NCBI GenBank assembly: GCA_033558025.1
Contig: JAUCEF010000004.1
Span: forward strand, 1,302,001 to 1,366,000
Length of the DNA stretch: 64,000 bases
Direction of reading: 5' to 3'
DNA from: Phytophthora sp. 'mugwort'
Taxonomy: Eukaryota; Oomycota; Peronosporomycetes; Peronosporales; Peronosporaceae
Shown here: one piece after another, positions 11,755-22,010 of the stretch
How positions within the stretch are numbered: position 1 is the first letter of the stretch
Layout: each line of letters begins with the position of its first letter
Position numbers and translations under genes: made by a program
The notes under the pieces: generated by a model
Databases searched by the model: none
What the model saw: only the letters and a program-made list of their open reading frames with translations
Told to the model about the DNA's origin: nothing

Positions 11755-12515
11755 AGGCTGACGCTATCGCTCTACCTCAAGACGCTCCCTCTCAAGAGCA
11801 AGACGGTCAGCTCGCTCAGCTTCCCACTGCTCCTTCTTGTCCAACGCTTTCGCCTTGTATTCCGTCAGCATGCCCTCGAACTTGGTAATCTTCGCCCTTC
11901 GTAAGACTTTCACCAAAATCGGGGGCATGGCGCTTTAAGCGCTCCACAGCCAGTTTGCGCACCGTTTCTCCAGCAGCCTCAGCGGCTTCTGTCTTCTTCG
12001 TACATGCTTTCTTGAGGGCCCTGTCGTGTCGATATTCTTCATCGTCTCGAGCAGTGCCTCCGCAAGCGCTTCCTTCTCCGAGAGCGTCGACGTCGACCCC
12101 GGACAGACAGGCCTCTTTCGCATTTTTCTTTTTAGCAGCATCTACATATAGGGATGGCACGGCAAACCAACGTTAGACCAACATCAGCACCGTCCTGTTA
12201 GAAATAGAAACTTACCAATGAGCAGAGTAGTGCGGTTTTGCGCGGTTTTACCGGCCAGTTTATCCCGCGAGAAGGCTGGACACGACAGCAACAGCGACTA
12301 GCTTGTCCCACTTGTCCATGACTTTCCCATCGCCATGCCGGAAAGGTTCATCGGCGATCACCTGCTTCAGCAGCAGAATGTCGTCCTCCGCGGTGAAATA
12401 TTTTCGCTTCGAGGCTCTGTTGCTGCGGGGGGCGCGGCCATGGTGGCGTTGGTAGTTTGGCTGCTTTTGAACTGTGCTCTTTGCGAATAGCTCACGTGAA
12501 TCGCAGCCATAGCTT
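11755..12515 (-). pseudogene. SANT/Myb-like gene, decayed
   Basis: Reading down the minus strand, SKRKYFTAEDDILLLKQVIA near 12410 looks like the start of a SANT/Myb-like DNA-binding domain, followed by PFRHGDGKVMDKWDKLV and, after a stop, GKTAQNRTTLLI. An intron (donor about 12225) leads to KKKNAKEACLSGVD near 12120, an interval in another frame (LSEKEALAEALLETM), then EEYRHDRALKKACTKK, VRKLAVERLKRHAP and finally a charged helix DKKEQWEAERADRLALERER near 11800 before stops. The architecture, an N-terminal SANT-type domain and a C-terminal coiled coil, is common in expanded oomycete families of unknown target. Frameshifts and stops make it a pseudogene unless the errors are sequencing artefacts. 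Confidence 0.55.
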
Positions 12516-12796
12516 GGGGGTGGTAGCTAGGATTCCCCATACAAACGGAATCCCCGGAATTTAGGTGTGAAGAGCAGGTGCTCAAACTTGTTTTAAACAA
12601 AATGTGAGGCAAAGGATGGGGATTATTCGTACGAAATCTCTCTAATATCGTCCAGAGAAGTAAGATTTACAGACGTATTAATGGATGGAATAACGACGTT
12701 AATTTAGAGCTGAGTCAGCCCAGACAGATTCATCTTAATTTCCAAATTTGCCCTTGGTGAGGTGGCGTGCAGCTTGCATTTTTTGCATTTTTCTAT

Positions 12797-14533
12797 CTAC
12801 TTGTTCTTCTTGTGCATCTTGAGGCTCTTGAGCTGGTTCTTAAGCGTCTTGGGGGTCTGTTTGTTCTGTCGCACGGACGGTTGCTCGATCTCGGTACTAC
12901 CATGAGCAGCCACGTTGCGCCAGTAGACCAGACCCGCCAAGCTAACAGCGAACATAGTGAAATTCAGGAACCAGATCAGGAAGCCCAGCGCCGCCTCGTA
13001 GAACTCCGCTGTGAGCACAGGAAACTGGTTCATTCCGCGAAGGAACGGCATAACGTTCTCCTTACTCAGATCATCCCCCAGTCTGAATCCGCCAAGGTTG
13101 GGCGAAGCAGTCGGGTCAGGTAGCACGTTCAGCAAGGCCTCTGACGTGAGACTAGCAGGAATCGACACAGTCGGCGCCACGCGCTGCACCACCCACGACA
13201 TACCGTTGAAAATACCTAGAGGCGTCGCGGTTTGCTTTATTAAGAGCTGTGCGGACGCAAGCAGAGCACACACTGGCGCAAGATACTGCAGCGCGATGAT
13301 CGGGACGTAGTTGAACTGGAGACGCACCTTGTTCTGCAGTAACGCGCCATCCACAAAGCCTGGGCGACCTACAAGAGAAGCCATCACCTCGCGAGGCTCC
13401 AGCAGGAAGTACTGAAGGTGAGTACGGAAGCAGATCAAGCGCACCAGACAAGCTCCGAACACCGTGTAGACTCGGAGCGTATGGAATTGCGACTCGGTGA
13501 GGCTGTACCATTTCCAGACGTCCGACGAAGTCGCACTGGTCAGTCCCAGCACGTCGCTCTGCAGGCAATCGCGGGTCAGCGCTCGCGGAGAACACTTGAC
13601 GAGCTCCGATGGCACCAACACGTTGCTGGAAAGACGCGGCACCCACAGCGCGCAGATGAGTAAGGGGAAGAGCATGTTAAGATGCAAGAACAGCTTCATC
13701 ACGACCGACGTCTGCTTGTCCTTGATCATCTCCGAGTACATGCGCGCGAACCGGAACAACGGTAGAAACGTCGTGCACGTGAAGATACCGGCAACCAGCG
13801 CAAAAGTGAAGAAGAGCGTGACTTTGGCTGTCTCCGCCAGCGGCGCAATGTTCACAAAGTCCGCGTCCGTGAAGCCCAAGGCGCGCAGTACCATCTCCAC
13901 ACGCTCGCCGGCAAGTTGCGCCGCTAATTCCAGGTTGAAGTCGAGCATCTCCTTGGGCGAGAGGATGATGAAACCCGACGCAATAAAGCCGATAAAGCCG
14001 ACGGCCAGACCCAGACGAGCCTCGTATCCCGTCCAGCCCTGGGCGAAGTTGAGTTGCAAAGGAAACCAGAGGGCCACGAGCAAGGCCGACATAAGGCCAT
14101 AAGTGGCCATGTCCACCTTGTCATCGGCCTCGTCTATCGCGGGACTGAACCATGAGGTCGTGAAGTTCACAACGCTACCGACCCAGCAGCCCACCGAGGC
14201 CGAGGAACCCAGCACCACAAGCATCTCGTACAGCTCAAAGAAAAGCGTCTGGCTGAACACACCAGGCTCTGTCTTGGCCACGCGTACGTAGAACTTGTCC
14301 ATTTTATCGGTCGCGCTGAGTGGTTGGCCAGCCGGCGCTTTGCCGGCTTTGCCGCCCTTACCGGCTGCGCCAAGCGGCTGGCCGTTGAGCGTCGCGATGA
14401 GGTCGTCTTCGGGCGGCAAGAAGAAGGTGATCCCGTTGACCAGCCGTGATGCCAGGCTAAAGTGCGAGCGCAGCCGCAGCTGCACGAAGGCCAGCAGGAT
14501 GCCGGCCAGGAACTCAGGCGCGAACAGGGCCAT
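12797..14533 (-). CDS. TMEM161-like multi-pass membrane protein
   Basis: Single-exon gene of 578 residues starting at an ATG (14533). The N-terminal segment, ALFAPEFLAGILLAFVQLRL, and the following FSLASRLV and PEDDLIATLNGQ match the layout of TMEM161 proteins, with about eight to ten hydrophobic segments afterwards (for example near residues 108-125, 150-168, 178-200, 240-260 and 280-300). A Gly/Ala/Lys-rich insert near residues 54-72 is absent from the animal proteins I know and makes this one longer than their roughly 480 residues. The C-terminus is strongly basic (KSLKMHKKNK). Function in the family is poorly known; membrane localisation is the safe statement. It diverges from RRP4 across an intergenic space of about 200 bp. 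Confidence 0.7.
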   Translation of the reverse strand: MALFAPEFLAGILLAFVQLRLRSHFSLASRLVNGITFFLPPEDDLIATLNGQPLGAAGKGGKAGKAPAGQPLSATDKMDKFYVRVAKTEPGVFSQTLFFELYEMLVVLGSSASVGCWVGSVVNFTTSWFSPAIDEADDKVDMATYGLMSALLVALWFPLQLNFAQGWTGYEARLGLAVGFIGFIASGFIILSPKEMLDFNLELAAQLAGERVEMVLRALGFTDADFVNIAPLAETAKVTLFFTFALVAGIFTCTTFLPLFRFARMYSEMIKDKQTSVVMKLFLHLNMLFPLLICALWVPRLSSNVLVPSELVKCSPRALTRDCLQSDVLGLTSATSSDVWKWYSLTESQFHTLRVYTVFGACLVRLICFRTHLQYFLLEPREVMASLVGRPGFVDGALLQNKVRLQFNYVPIIALQYLAPVCALLASAQLLIKQTATPLGIFNGMSWVVQRVAPTVSIPASLTSEALLNVLPDPTASPNLGGFRLGDDLSKENVMPFLRGMNQFPVLTAEFYEAALGFLIWFLNFTMFAVSLAGLVYWRNVAAHGSTEIEQPSVRQNKQTPKTLKNQLKSLKMHKKNK

Positions 14534-14735
14534 ACTCAGTATTTACGACAGTGTGGACACCAGCGCCTAGCGCCTTTGTTCGTTCGATTGTGACGGCTCA
14601 TCTTCTGGTGATTCGTCAAAACACTTCAAGGTGGGACATAATTGGTTGAAATATGGCATCATGCGAGCTGTGGTACACACCAATTATGTATGCATTGGTG
14701 TGCACTCCACGCAGCAAATACTAAAGCCAATGGTC

Positions 14736-15605
14736 ATGGAGGTTCGTGTGCGGCGGCTATCGGCCGTGGCGCAGGACGAGCCGATGGAACTGGTGGACGA
14801 GTCGCAGGTGGTCGTAGTGACGCCAGGGCAGGTGATCAGCACCGAGACGGGTGCGTTCCTGCGCGGCCACGGCACGTACCTGAGCGGACGCAACGAGTTG
14901 GTGGCCAGCGTCGCCGGCGTGGTGGAGAAAGTGAACCAGCTCATCACTGTGCGGCCACTCGTGTCCCGCTACATCGGTGAGGTAGGTGACATCGTGGTGG
15001 GGCGCGTGACCGATGTGGCCAGCAAACGATGGAAGGTCGACGTGAACGGTCAGCAGGACGCCAGCCTCATGCTCAGCTCCGTGACGCTGCCCGGCGGCGC
15101 TCAGCGCCGGCGCACATACGCCGACCAGCTGCAGATGCGCGCTTTCTTCGTCGAGAACGACCTCATCTCTGCTGAAATCCAGGAGGTTCGCTACGACGGC
15201 TCTCTCAGCCTGCACACTCGCAGTCTACGCTACGGTAAGCTTGAGAACGGCCAGTTTGTGGCCGTCGCGGCTCCATTGGTTAAGCGAGTGAAGCAGCACA
15301 TGGTCACGCTGCCGGGTATCGGTATCGATGTGATCTTGGGCACCAATGGATACATTTGGGTGTCTAGGAGTATGGTCGCGCTCGGAGACGACGACGGTGA
15401 AGACACGACCAGCAACATGGAGACCCGCGTGGAGGTGCTCACGGCCAAGAGACAGCTGCATGCGTCGACTCCCATGAGCAAGGAGGACCGCCGGAAGATC
15501 GCACGCGTCTCACAGGCACTGCTGAAGCTCAATGAACAGTTCCGAATGATCACGCCCGACAGCATCATGGAGGCGTATGAACTATTGGAATCGCAAGGTA
15601 GATAG
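14736..15605 (+). CDS. RRP4: Exosome complex component RRP4 (EXOSC2)
   Basis: Cap subunit of the RNA exosome, which guides RNA into the 3'-5' exonuclease barrel in nucleus and cytoplasm. Domains in order: N-terminal exosome domain with VVVTPGQVISTETGAFLRGHG, an S1-type beta barrel starting at YIGEVGDIVVGRVTDV, and a KH domain with the glycine loop ILGTNGYIWVS. The C-terminus is helical. Two nearby ATGs (14730 and 14736) fit the family; the open frame extends upstream only through a GTG and an in-frame ATG at 14661 that lacks conserved sequence. From 14736 the protein is 289 residues, close to the usual 290. No introns. It is convergent with the ADE2-type gene, 850 bp away. Confidence 0.92.
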   Translation: MEVRVRRLSAVAQDEPMELVDESQVVVVTPGQVISTETGAFLRGHGTYLSGRNELVASVAGVVEKVNQLITVRPLVSRYIGEVGDIVVGRVTDVASKRWKVDVNGQQDASLMLSSVTLPGGAQRRRTYADQLQMRAFFVENDLISAEIQEVRYDGSLSLHTRSLRYGKLENGQFVAVAAPLVKRVKQHMVTLPGIGIDVILGTNGYIWVSRSMVALGDDDGEDTTSNMETRVEVLTAKRQLHASTPMSKEDRRKIARVSQALLKLNEQFRMITPDSIMEAYELLESQGR

Positions 15606-16458
15606 GTTGATGCTCAACAATAAGCTTGTGCTTCTTGTGGTAATCTTTTTTTTTCGAGTTTAGTATCTTTATTGCTTGCAGGATCGATAGGGACTAAGCT
15701 CGACTTGTTTTCCTTCGAGGATTTAGGTGGTGACTCCATTTCTCCATTGTTCGTGCTTACCAGGTTCCCTGACGATCCACTGAACAGCCGACAATTAACA
15801 GCACACTAATATCTAGCAATCAACAAAGTGTCGAGGCATGGTTTTCACATCCAAAATCAAACGTCAACGTTATTGTTACCAATTTTAATGCACATTTTGA
15901 CACGATTCAATTATGCCAAGCTACTAGTAAGTATGAGTCTCTTGTTTTATGATAGACACAATCTTTCTGACTTTCACACCCCTCGCTCAAAGAGAACAAA
16001 GCGGCAGGGGGTTCTTGAAAGGAGCTCAGCGTCGTGTTATGCAGGCGCGATATGTATGAAGGTGCATCATGGACTCCCAAAATGACATTTATGTATACAG
16101 AAATTAACCGAATCAACTCAGACTGAAACTTTTGTCGGTCCTGATGAAGACGCCTTGTTAAAATCTGAAAAAATAGACTGAGCGATGGAAAGACTCAGAC
16201 ATTGTCCGACAGATACGTACACCCTGAGGTATCAACAACCCCTGAAATAAATGTTTGACCAGGCAAGGGTCCGCCCCGATATAACTGATAGAGGATATCA
16301 GGCAAGTCGCAATACATGTACTGCCACAACTGATACCGGTTAAGAGTTCAGGCACGTTACGGAAAGGATGCTCTACGGCCATCTTAGCTCTATAGAAACC
16401 TCCTCTTGTTGACGTTTTCTAATGGTTTGCTCAAGTTCACTCTAGTTCATGTAACTAT
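15606..16458. other. Intergenic spacer between convergent RRP4 and ADE2-type genes
   Basis: AT-rich spacer holding the 3' ends of both genes. The T-rich tract just after the RRP4 stop (about 15645-15660) may be part of its 3' untranslated region. Small open frames exist on both strands but show no motifs, so I call no gene here. Confidence 0.5.
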
Positions 16459-18243
16459 TTAGTGCTTCATGTTCTGGAGATACTCCTTCCATCCGTTGGT
16501 ACCCATGACCTCGATCTTCTCGTCCACTTCCTGCTTCTGAGTGTCCAAAAACGTCGCCATAGCCTCAATGAGCGACAAGTCTCCAGCGCCGAGGATACGA
16601 ACAGCCAGCAAGCCGGCATTCGTAGAGTTGCCGATCGCAACGGTAGCAACAGGGACACCACGTGGCATCTGCACAATGCTCAGCAGCGAGTCTTCGCCGT
16701 TGAGAGTCGAAGTCTTCACCGGGACACCAATCACCGGCAAAGGCGTCAGCGCAGCGATCATACCCGGCAGGTGAGCAGCACCACCGGCACCAGCGATGAT
16801 GACCTTGAGACCCCGCCCCGCAGCGCTCTGGGCGTACTCGTACATACGCGCAGGAGTGCGGTGAGCCGACACAATGGTCAGCTCGTATGGCAGGCCGAAT
16901 TTCTCCAGCATGTCAGCGGCAGCCGCCATGGTGGGTAGATCCGAGTCCGAGCCCATAACAATACCAACGACCGGCTTGCGCTCCAGGTTCAACAGGCCGG
17001 AGTTCTTGGCAGCCTCCGGCGAGAGAGCCGTAGCCCGCTTGGCCAGCTCCTCGAGGTTCGGCGCCGTGATGGTCACATGTCCGAGCTTGCGGTCCGGGCG
17101 CACACCAGCTTTGCCGTAAAAATGAGCGGCAGCACCGGGGATGCTCAGGCTGTTACGAAGTAGCGAAAAGCTCACGTCCTCGGACGAAGTAGTATCACCA
17201 AGCACGTTCACCATAAGCGCAGTCGGTACACGCAGCGCACAGCTGCCCAGCGGCAGACCAGTGATAGCGCGCAGGTGCTGCTCGAACTGGTCCGTCTCGC
17301 AGGCCTCAATGGTGTAATGCCCCGAGTTGTGTGGGCGTGGGGCAATCTCGTTCAGCAGCACCTCACCAGTGGCAGTCAGGAACAGCTCGACGCCGTAGAT
17401 GCCGCGGCCCTCTAACTGGGCAACGGCAGCCTGGGCCATCTCGCCGGCACGCTTGGCAACGTCCTCGGGAACCTGCGCCGGGGCCAGCACCGTATCGCAA
17501 ATGCTGTCGCGCTGGGTGGTCTCAACGACGGGGTAGGCGCGGACGTCGCCCTTGGTGCCCTTGACGACCATCACGGCCAGTTCCTTGGCGAACGGGACCC
17601 ACTTCTCCGCGTACAGCTTGGCCTCTTCCTCGGCCAGCTGCTTCTCGTCTGCGACGGCGTCCTCCTTGGCCAGAAGCTTTGCCCCCAGTTTCTCGAAGGC
17701 GTCTACCAGGTCCTTCTCGCTCGTGATCACAGCATTGCCCTTGCCGTCGTAGGCGAAGCGACGCGACTTGAGCATGTATGGATAGCCGAACTGCTGACCC
17801 ACCTGGCGGGCGCCCTGTAGCGATGTGACAATCTCATACGGGGCCACGTCGACGCCGTGTACCTGCGTGAAAAACTGTTTCTGCTGGTACTTGTCCTGGA
17901 TGAGCGCGATGGTGGTCGGCGCAGGGTGCACGCCCTGCAGGTTGGCCGCCTTATTGTCCTGCAGCTGCTGCAGAAAGGCAGCGTTCACGTGCTCGATCTC
18001 TACCGTCAGCACGTCGCACTCCTCGGCCAGCTTGGCGATGTCTTCCTCCTTGGTGAAGCTGCCGGCTACGGCCTTGAGACCGGTCTGGCCCGCCGGGGAC
18101 TCAGCACCCAGCGGGTCCAGCACCATCACCTGCAGTCCGAGACGGTGCGCCGCATCGGCCATCATACGGCCCAGCTGGCCGCCGCCCAGCACGCCCACGA
18201 CGGGCGGCGCAGCTCCGCTAGCGTTAATCGTCAGCACGGGCAT
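16459..18243 (-). CDS. ADE2: Bifunctional phosphoribosylaminoimidazole carboxylase (PurK-PurE fusion)
   Basis: Catalyses conversion of aminoimidazole ribonucleotide to its carboxylated form in de novo purine synthesis, in the cytosol. The N-terminal ATP-grasp (PurK) part has [13 protein letters not shown], the nucleotide-binding region and [20 protein letters not shown]; the C-terminal mutase (PurE) part has [22 protein letters not shown] and [13 protein letters not shown] start at the ATG at 18243, giving 594 residues; an upstream in-frame extension to 18312 lacks conserved sequence. A charged, Lys/Glu-rich insert follows the ATP-grasp central region (near [19 protein letters not shown]). 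No introns. The fusion order is that of the fungal Ade2 type. A mariner-like element with an internal Harbinger starts only about 190 bp upstream, so the promoter may be truncated or supplied by the element. Confidence 0.95.
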   Translation of the reverse strand: MPVLTINASGAAPPVVGVLGGGQLGRMMADAAHRLGLQVMVLDPLGAESPAGQTGLKAVAGSFTKEEDIAKLAEECDVLTVEIEHVNAAFLQQLQDNKAANLQGVHPAPTTIALIQDKYQQKQFFTQVHGVDVAPYEIVTSLQGARQVGQQFGYPYMLKSRRFAYDGKGNAVITSEKDLVDAFEKLGAKLLAKEDAVADEKQLAEEEAKLYAEKWVPFAKELAVMVVKGTKGDVRAYPVVETTQRDSICDTVLAPAQVPEDVAKRAGEMAQAAVAQLEGRGIYGVELFLTATGEVLLNEIAPRPHNSGHYTIEACETDQFEQHLRAITGLPLGSCALRVPTALMVNVLGDTTSSEDVSFSLLRNSLSIPGAAAHFYGKAGVRPDRKLGHVTITAPNLEELAKRATALSPEAAKNSGLLNLERKPVVGIVMGSDSDLPTMAAAADMLEKFGLPYELTIVSAHRTPARMYEYAQSAAGRGLKVIIAGAGGAAHLPGMIAALTPLPVIGVPVKTSTLNGEDSLLSIVQMPRGVPVATVAIGNSTNAGLLAVRILGAGDLSLIEAMATFLDTQKQEVDEKIEVMGTNGWKEYLQNMKH

Positions 18244-18444
18244 GTTGATCTTCGAGCTTCTTCGATTGTGCGCCGTTGATTGGCCGACGGATGGCTGGAA
18301 ACACGCAGTCAACCGCGGATGGCTACGTTATATTGAATAGGTACGATAACAAATATCAGTACGTAAAATACACAATAAGTAAGATTTTTATGTGTACGCT
18401 AAAATTGATAAAATGCGCTCAGTCTGCGTACTACACTGCCCGCC

Positions 18445-18447
18445 AAG
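18445..18447. repeat. Left target-site duplication of Harbinger (AAG)
   Basis: AAG lies directly before the Harbinger end and matches 20699-20701 after the other end. The same trinucleotide occurs once at this point in the intact right repeat of the mariner-like element, which proves the duplication. Confidence 0.85.
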
Positions 18448-18696
18448 GGGCTGGTCCAAAAGTCAAAAAGCGATTCTCACTCTCAAAAAAAGGTGAAGCT
18501 CATTGGCTCATTTTTACCCTATCTCTTAAAATCCATTCTCATGTGAGAACACCTCGCTGGGCCATTCTCAAACTCAAACCGGTCCTCACCTTTCCGTGCC
18601 GCAACACTTTTCGCGCGAACATAAACAACGAGATCACCGTCGTACTCGTTCTGACGACCGTCATCACAGCCGTTACTACATATATCGCAGTTGGCA

Positions 18697-19749
18697 TGGA
18701 CGAGAGTTTCGTGCACCGCCAGGGCCACCAAAAACCATACCAAACAGCGCGTTCGAACACGCAGTCAAGCTCGAGGTGAACGGCTGGTTTAAGCGCATTC
18801 TACGCTGTTCCTTTGAGTCGTTTCTGCAAGTCGTTCAAGAGGTCCAGCTCCAGTGGCCCTCTCGTTGCACGAACCGGGCCACCCAAGCTCTCTCTGAAGA
18901 AGAAGTTGCCCGCTGCATGCATAATCTTGCGTGTGGAGGCACGATTGAATCCGCCTGCGCCACGTTCGGTGTCAGTAAGTCCCCTGGCGTGGTCGCCGTG
19001 AACGAGATTCTTCTCGCCCTGCGAAGAATTGGGAAGACAAGTCTAGACTATACACTGGATGAGGACAATTTGGAGCAAATCGTCCACGGATTCGAGAGCC
19101 AGTGCGGCTTCCGAGACGTGATCGGTGCCAATGACGGCACTCTCATCGAGATTGCGCGACCGACCGACCACGAAGGCTGGTACTGCCGGAAGGGCTACCC
19201 AGCGGTCAACGTGCAGGCTGTAGTAGACAGTAATTCGCGCTTTCTATCGTGCTCGATTCGCTCGGGATCCTCCAACGACCAGTCGCTATGGAATCGCTCT
19301 GGGTTTCAACAACGCGTTATTGGTATTCTACCAGAGCGATTTCATCTCATTGGTGACTCGGGCTACAAGTTATGGAATAATTTGTTGACGCCGTTCCCCG
19401 AAGGTGAAGTGCTTGAGTGCCCCAAAAAGCGTTTTTACAACTACGCTCATTCTCGGACGAGAATTGTTGTTGAACGCTCATTTGGGATTTTTAAAAAAAT
19501 AGGTGGCGGTTGTTTTTGCGTACAGTTGACCAAAATTCCGACGCCAATATTGGCAACATCATCATTAGATGCATGGTGCTGCACAATATGATGGTGGAAT
19601 TTAGGGATGATGTCGTCGTGTAGGGCGAGGACCCCGACCTCGTGTGCGAAGAAGACGAGTGGGCGCCAGATCTTATGACAGCGGAGACTGCAGAAAATCA
19701 TGCCCGCGGAAACAAGAAACGGGAGATCATCAAACGTTTTTTTGTTTGA
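18697..19749 (+). pseudogene. Harbinger DDE transposase, frameshifted
   Basis: Cut-and-paste transposase of the PIF/Harbinger superfamily. The main frame shows a helix-turn-helix-like region (IESACATFGVSKSPGVV), then VIGANDGTLIEI (first Asp), HLIGDSGYKLWNNLLTPF (second Asp) and RIVVERSFGIFK (Glu), so the DDE triad is visible. The A run at 19493-19499 shifts the frame, after which GNIIIRCMVLHNMMVEF continues in another frame with a TAG at 19621 and an end at 19747-19749. At the 5' side the conserved FRAPPGPPKTIPNSAFEH frame has no upstream ATG; an ATG at 18697 is in a different frame. The start is therefore uncertain. It faces the Myb-like gene of the same element. Confidence 0.8.
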
Positions 19750-19845
19750 ATCTAGCTAATACAGAACAGAAATTCAAATGAGAATAACCTTAACGGTGGA
19801 TTGGGTTTATCGGTTAGTTATGAGAGTCTGCTAGCGATCGCTACT

Positions 19846-20560
19846 TTATGGCTTCGTGATGGACTGGACAAGGAGCTCGGGCAACGCACTCTGTTTTCGC
19901 TGCATTTCCACGACGTGGGACGTGAGTGCGACGTGCTATCGTGCTGGGTCTTGAGCAGCTCCGCGATTGACGCTGGAGCGACTGGCCATCATCGCCTCTG
20001 CCATCGCATTCATGCCACGGCCAACTTCGTTAGCGAGGAGGTTGACACCACTCTGGCGACTACTGTCGACCTTGTGCTTCTTCTTGGCGCCGCCATGCTG
20101 TCCTCCACAGCGACGTCGCCCCCGCAATCGTCACCGTCATTGACGTCGGCCTGTGCGTCGTCGGTGTCGACGATGGCTTCGCTTGTGATGCCGCTGCGGT
20201 CGGCAAACCACTCGCACAGTATTAGCATATAAGTGGGAGGCTTCGTGGTTGTGGTTTGATTCCCCGTGCGGCCGATCTCCTCCGAGTGCTTCCTGTACTC
20301 GGCCTTTATCTTGGTAAACTTGCTCCGGAGCTGCTTGTCAGTAACAGGCACGCCCATCGCCTCGGTCAGCGTGGCGGCATAAATTCGCCACGCGATCTCC
20401 TTCTGTTTGTTGGTCTGTGCCTTAGCGGAGCGCCGAGCAACACCGGCATTCTCGAAACGAATGCGCAGCAGCGCAGTATCATCGCATCCGTCCATAGTAA
20501 CGTGCGACGCGACTGTCTTCCGCCGACCACGACGGTACTGTGTTCCACGTTCTCCGCCAT
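19846..20560 (-). pseudogene. Harbinger-associated Myb/SANT-like protein, frameshifted
   Basis: Harbinger elements carry a second gene whose Myb/SANT-like protein binds the element ends and brings the transposase to the nucleus. Here the minus strand starts with MAENVEHSTVVVG at 20560, and after a frameshift continues DGCDDTALLRIRFENAG, KEIAWRIYAATLTEAMGV and QLRSKFTKIKAEYRKHSEEI, the trihelix-like domain. An acidic stretch (DTDDAQADVNDGDDCGGD) and a basic RRSTRSTVV follow; a further frame change near 20040 leads to NEVGRGMNAMAEAMMASR and a C-terminus ending QSITKP at 19846-19848. Two frameshifts suggest a dead gene. Orientation is convergent with the transposase. Confidence 0.7.
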
Positions 20561-20698
20561 CAAGTTCAATCTAAAATGACGAGATGGATCGCTGCCAGCA
20601 CGAAAATGAGAACGGATTGGTGGTTCAGAAGTGCTAAGCATACGTTGTGGTACACATATTTGCCGAGAGCGCGGACGGATAGTTTTGGACCAGCGCCC

Positions 20699-20701
20699 AA
20701 G
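20699..20701. repeat. Right target-site duplication of Harbinger (AAG)
   Basis: Second copy of the AAG that flanks the Harbinger element; the mariner-like terminal repeat resumes right after it with TGGCTAC. Confidence 0.85.
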
Positions 20702-20875
20702 TGGCTACATTCACCCACTTTGGCTTGCATATCTCGGTTAATATTACGTGTTAGGAGCTAAGATTCGAGTATGTTGGTTTAATATGCTAGCGCACCTCTC
20801 ACATGTGCTGACGAGCGGGATTTACCTGGGTACACAGGGATCACATACAAGTGAGCGTTTTGGCCAACGCGTCCA
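20702..20875. repeat. Mariner-like left terminal inverted repeat, inner part
   Basis: This is the inner 174 bp of the left repeat. It is the reverse complement, with scattered mismatches, of 22011-22185; matching landmarks include GGCTTGCATATCTCGG, ATTCGAGTATGTTGGTTTA and GTGAGCGTTTTGGCCAACGC. The outer 14 bp are at 18434-18447. Confidence 0.88.
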
Positions 20876-20935
20876 ATGGATGAGCTCAGTATACATTAAT
20901 GATTGAAAAAGAATGATGGTAAAATGCAACTTGTA

Positions 20936-21945
20936 TTAATAGTGGGTCTTGTTGCCGTTCTTCTCGATCACCTCTTGGCAGCGGCGCGGCATACAAATCG
21001 ATTAGGAAGCGAACGATATTTGGTTCGATGGATTCCCATGCCTGCTCAATAGCAACGCGAAGCTCGGTAACGGTGGAAACTGGCGGTCGTTCTGGTAGAC
21101 TCGGCAAGTCAGGATCGACCAGAGGTTCTCGATGGAGTTCAGGTCTGGAGATCGCGGCGTCCACTCCAGTACCTGGACCGCCTGCTCCTCCAAAATGCCA
21201 TACTGTCCTTAGACGTGTGGATGGCGGCCCCATCCTGCTGGTAGATGAACTCCGTGCCGTAGTTGAGGTGCGAAAAGAGAGGAGAAACTCCGAGACTGTA
21301 TAGATGTAGTCCTCGGAGTTCTGGCTACCCGTCAGGAATGCAATTTTCGTTTTTCCGCTGGCGGAGGAGCCTGCCCACACCATGCATGACCCTCCGCCAG
21401 ACTGGCGGCGGCAATTCTCGCGCGGCGGCCGACGAAGATCCCGCCAGGAGTGTTGGAAATTATCCGGCCCGTCAAGATTCCACTTTTTCATCTGAAAAAT
21501 AATATCATCCCACACATCCTTGCCTTCTGCATGCATCAGCATTTTCCACGCCATTGCTTTTCTCGCAGCCTTGTCATCTTTCGACAGCAGCAACGTGCTG
21601 TTAAGTTTAGCGTAGCCAAGCCAGTCAACATTAGACAGAACATGCTGGATAGTCCTTACAGAGGGGGTTAGATTGAGGATAGACCTAACCTGTGAAGCCG
21701 AAAAATCACCCGTTGATGCTTGACGGACTAGGCGGCGGACGCCGCGCTCGGACAAGCGGGGCGCAAGTCCCATCATCTTGCGTTGGTTCGGGTCGTCCCT
21801 GCCTATAACACGCTGTACCGCGTCTGTGGAGCGCTCCACCTGTCGAGCGATCTCCCTGATGCTTGGCCCAGCCCTTCACCACTCCCTCGCTCCCGCCCTG
21901 TGAGCGGTGGGCCGCGATCCATATCTTCAAAAATGGCTCAGCCAT
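20936..21945 (-). pseudogene. Tc1/mariner-like transposase, frameshifted
   Basis: Cut-and-paste DDE/D transposase encoded by the element whose repeats flank it. From the ATG at 21945, MAEPFLKIWIAAHRSQGG starts the paired helix-turn-helix region; conserved pieces follow in changing frames: VERSTDAVQRVIGRDDPNQ, KKWNLDGPDNFQHSWRDLRR, GGGSCMVWAGSSASGKTKIA, EQAVQVLEWTPRSPDLNSIE near 21190-21120, VTELRVAIEQAWESIEPN and the end EVIEKNGNKTHY, stop at 20936-20938. At the first catalytic site the frame reads IIFQMKKW where a SDE box would be expected, which fits small deletions in the T and A runs. At least four frame changes make it inactive. Its last Asp region PRSPDLNSIENLW is still readable. Confidence 0.82.
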
Positions 21946-22010
21946 TCATACCCGCATTTGACCATCATTCTGTTTCCCTTTTTTGTGTGCTGAGCTCGTG
22001 TGCGTATCAC

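Larger units (their letters stand above)
18448..20698 (+). mobile_element. PIF/Harbinger element, 2.25 kb, TSD AAG
   Basis: The left end is GGGCTGGTCCAAAA at 18448; the right end, read inward, is GGGCGCTGGTCCAAAA ending at 20698, so the short terminal repeats differ by a 2-bp indel. AAG flanks both ends (18445-18447 and 20699-20701), the 3-bp target duplication expected for this superfamily. Inside are a DDE transposase on plus and a Myb/SANT-like gene on minus, facing each other; this two-gene plan is diagnostic. Both genes are frameshifted, so the element is probably no longer autonomous. Confidence 0.88.

Noticed and set aside
14631..14729. Upstream extension of the RRP4 frame
   Set aside because: It begins at a GTG and the extra residues have no counterpart in the family; the ATGs at 14730/14736 fit the usual length.
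16462..18279. Several plus-strand frames of 70-170 residues across the ADE2-type gene
   Set aside because: They lie wholly opposite a strongly conserved enzyme and have the reversed-codon composition (Arg/Ser/Ala-rich) typical of antisense shadows.
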